Positions 63,811 through 64,000 of a stretch of DNA of 64,000 nucleotides are shown here, piece by piece. The notes under the pieces are model-generated. The model was not told the origin of the DNA. It ran no database searches and saw only the letters and a program-made list of their open reading frames with translations. The number at the start of each line of letters is the position of its first letter. The first letter of the stretch is position 1. The stretch comes from Saururus chinensis (Eukaryota; Streptophyta; Magnoliopsida; Piperales; Saururaceae): assembly GCA_035235625.1 (NCBI GenBank), contig CP141143.1, positions 43,199,178 through 43,263,177 on the forward strand, given 5' to 3'. Made by a program: the position numbers and the translations under genes.

Positions 63811-63942
63811 TTTTTCTAACATCATTTGTACAACCAAATAGTGGAAAATTATTAAGAGTCTCCTAGTTTCTCTTTCACCTAAATTCACTTTCACTTTCTC
63901 TTTCCCTTTCTCCCGGTTTTCACCAATCCAAACATACCCTTA

Positions 63943-64000
63943 AAATTTAAAGAGACATCCCATTCATTTGTTGCATTCATAATAATGAATCAAATAGACA
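63943..64000 (+). repeat. 319-bp satellite, start of next block
   Basis: The words aaagagacatcccattcattt and ataatgaatcaaatagaca are the satellite box that follows the TTA site, in the same plus orientation and phase. The block runs off the window. Confidence 0.9.

Larger units (their letters stand above)
62021..63939. mobile_element. TTA-flanked DNA element with ACC microsatellite, PIF/Harbinger-like
   Basis: Ends are GGGTCTTTTTGGATTGGTG and the inverted CACCAATCCAAACATACCC, flanked by TTA at 62018-62020 and 63940-63942. Removing the element plus one TTA restores a normal monomer. The subterminal regions are rich in gaaag (left) and ctttc (right). Without the solo LTR inside it would be about 740 bp, a non-autonomous element with no transposase. 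Both flanks of the inner LTR are a degenerate ACC/GCC microsatellite in the same orientation. TTA duplication and GGG...TTTGG ends fit PIF/Harbinger. Confidence 0.85.

Noticed and set aside
62197-63894. Gly-, Val- or Thr-rich open frames near the right end
   Set aside because: They translate the ACC/GCC microsatellite, which is open in several frames on both strands.

Overview
The window is plant nuclear DNA, most likely pericentromeric or other heterochromatin of an angiosperm. It is AT-rich and I see no intact host gene. Instead there are long tandem satellite arrays, layered retrotransposon relics of the Ty3/gypsy (Athila-like) and Ty1/copia types, miniature TTA-flanked DNA transposons and solo LTRs. 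Almost every long open frame is either decayed retrotransposon protein or a by-product of repeat DNA. The species cannot be named from the sequence.

Layout. (1) 1-5994: satellite with a monomer of about 319 bp, read on the minus strand, interrupted by a 560-bp PIF/Harbinger-type MITE (395-954) and an Athila-like gag fragment (about 2041-2980). (2) 5995-24833: a cluster of four partial Athila-like copies. A (minus, 5995-12800), C (minus, 15623 to about 22000) and D (minus, about 22002-24833) carry only gag and protease before a long non-coding tail. B (plus, 12801-15622) carries the RNase H tail and integrase, and meets C in a roughly 280-bp-arm palindrome. Inside A lies a 3.5-kb LTR element (8406-11940) with a perfect 5-bp target duplication and an intronless, broken pyruvate kinase segment. 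Inside C lies a 3.26-kb solo LTR (16479-19741). (3) 24834-47321: about 70 copies of the same satellite, now on the plus strand. (4) 47322-53929: one nearly full-length Ty1/copia element on the minus strand, inserted in the array, with a 1.9-kb partly GC-rich leader and two amber-type stops in pol. (5) 53930-62020: about 25 more plus-strand monomers. (6) 62021-63939: a second TTA-flanked element carrying an ACC-rich microsatellite, itself split by a 1.17-kb solo LTR. (7) 63943-64000: the satellite resumes.

How it fits together. The satellite is the substrate and the transposons are successive insertions. Nesting gives relative ages: satellite, then Athila-like copies, then the pyruvate-kinase element and the large solo LTR; and satellite, then MITE, then microsatellite, then solo LTR. 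The monomer itself reads as an old dimer of two diverged halves of about 161 and 158 bp, with a 16-bp palindrome retained in one half. The most notable items are the pyruvate kinase capture, the dimeric satellite with its palindrome, the strand switch of the satellite across the Athila cluster, and the two TTA elements that chose neighbouring TTA targets within one short motif of the monomer.
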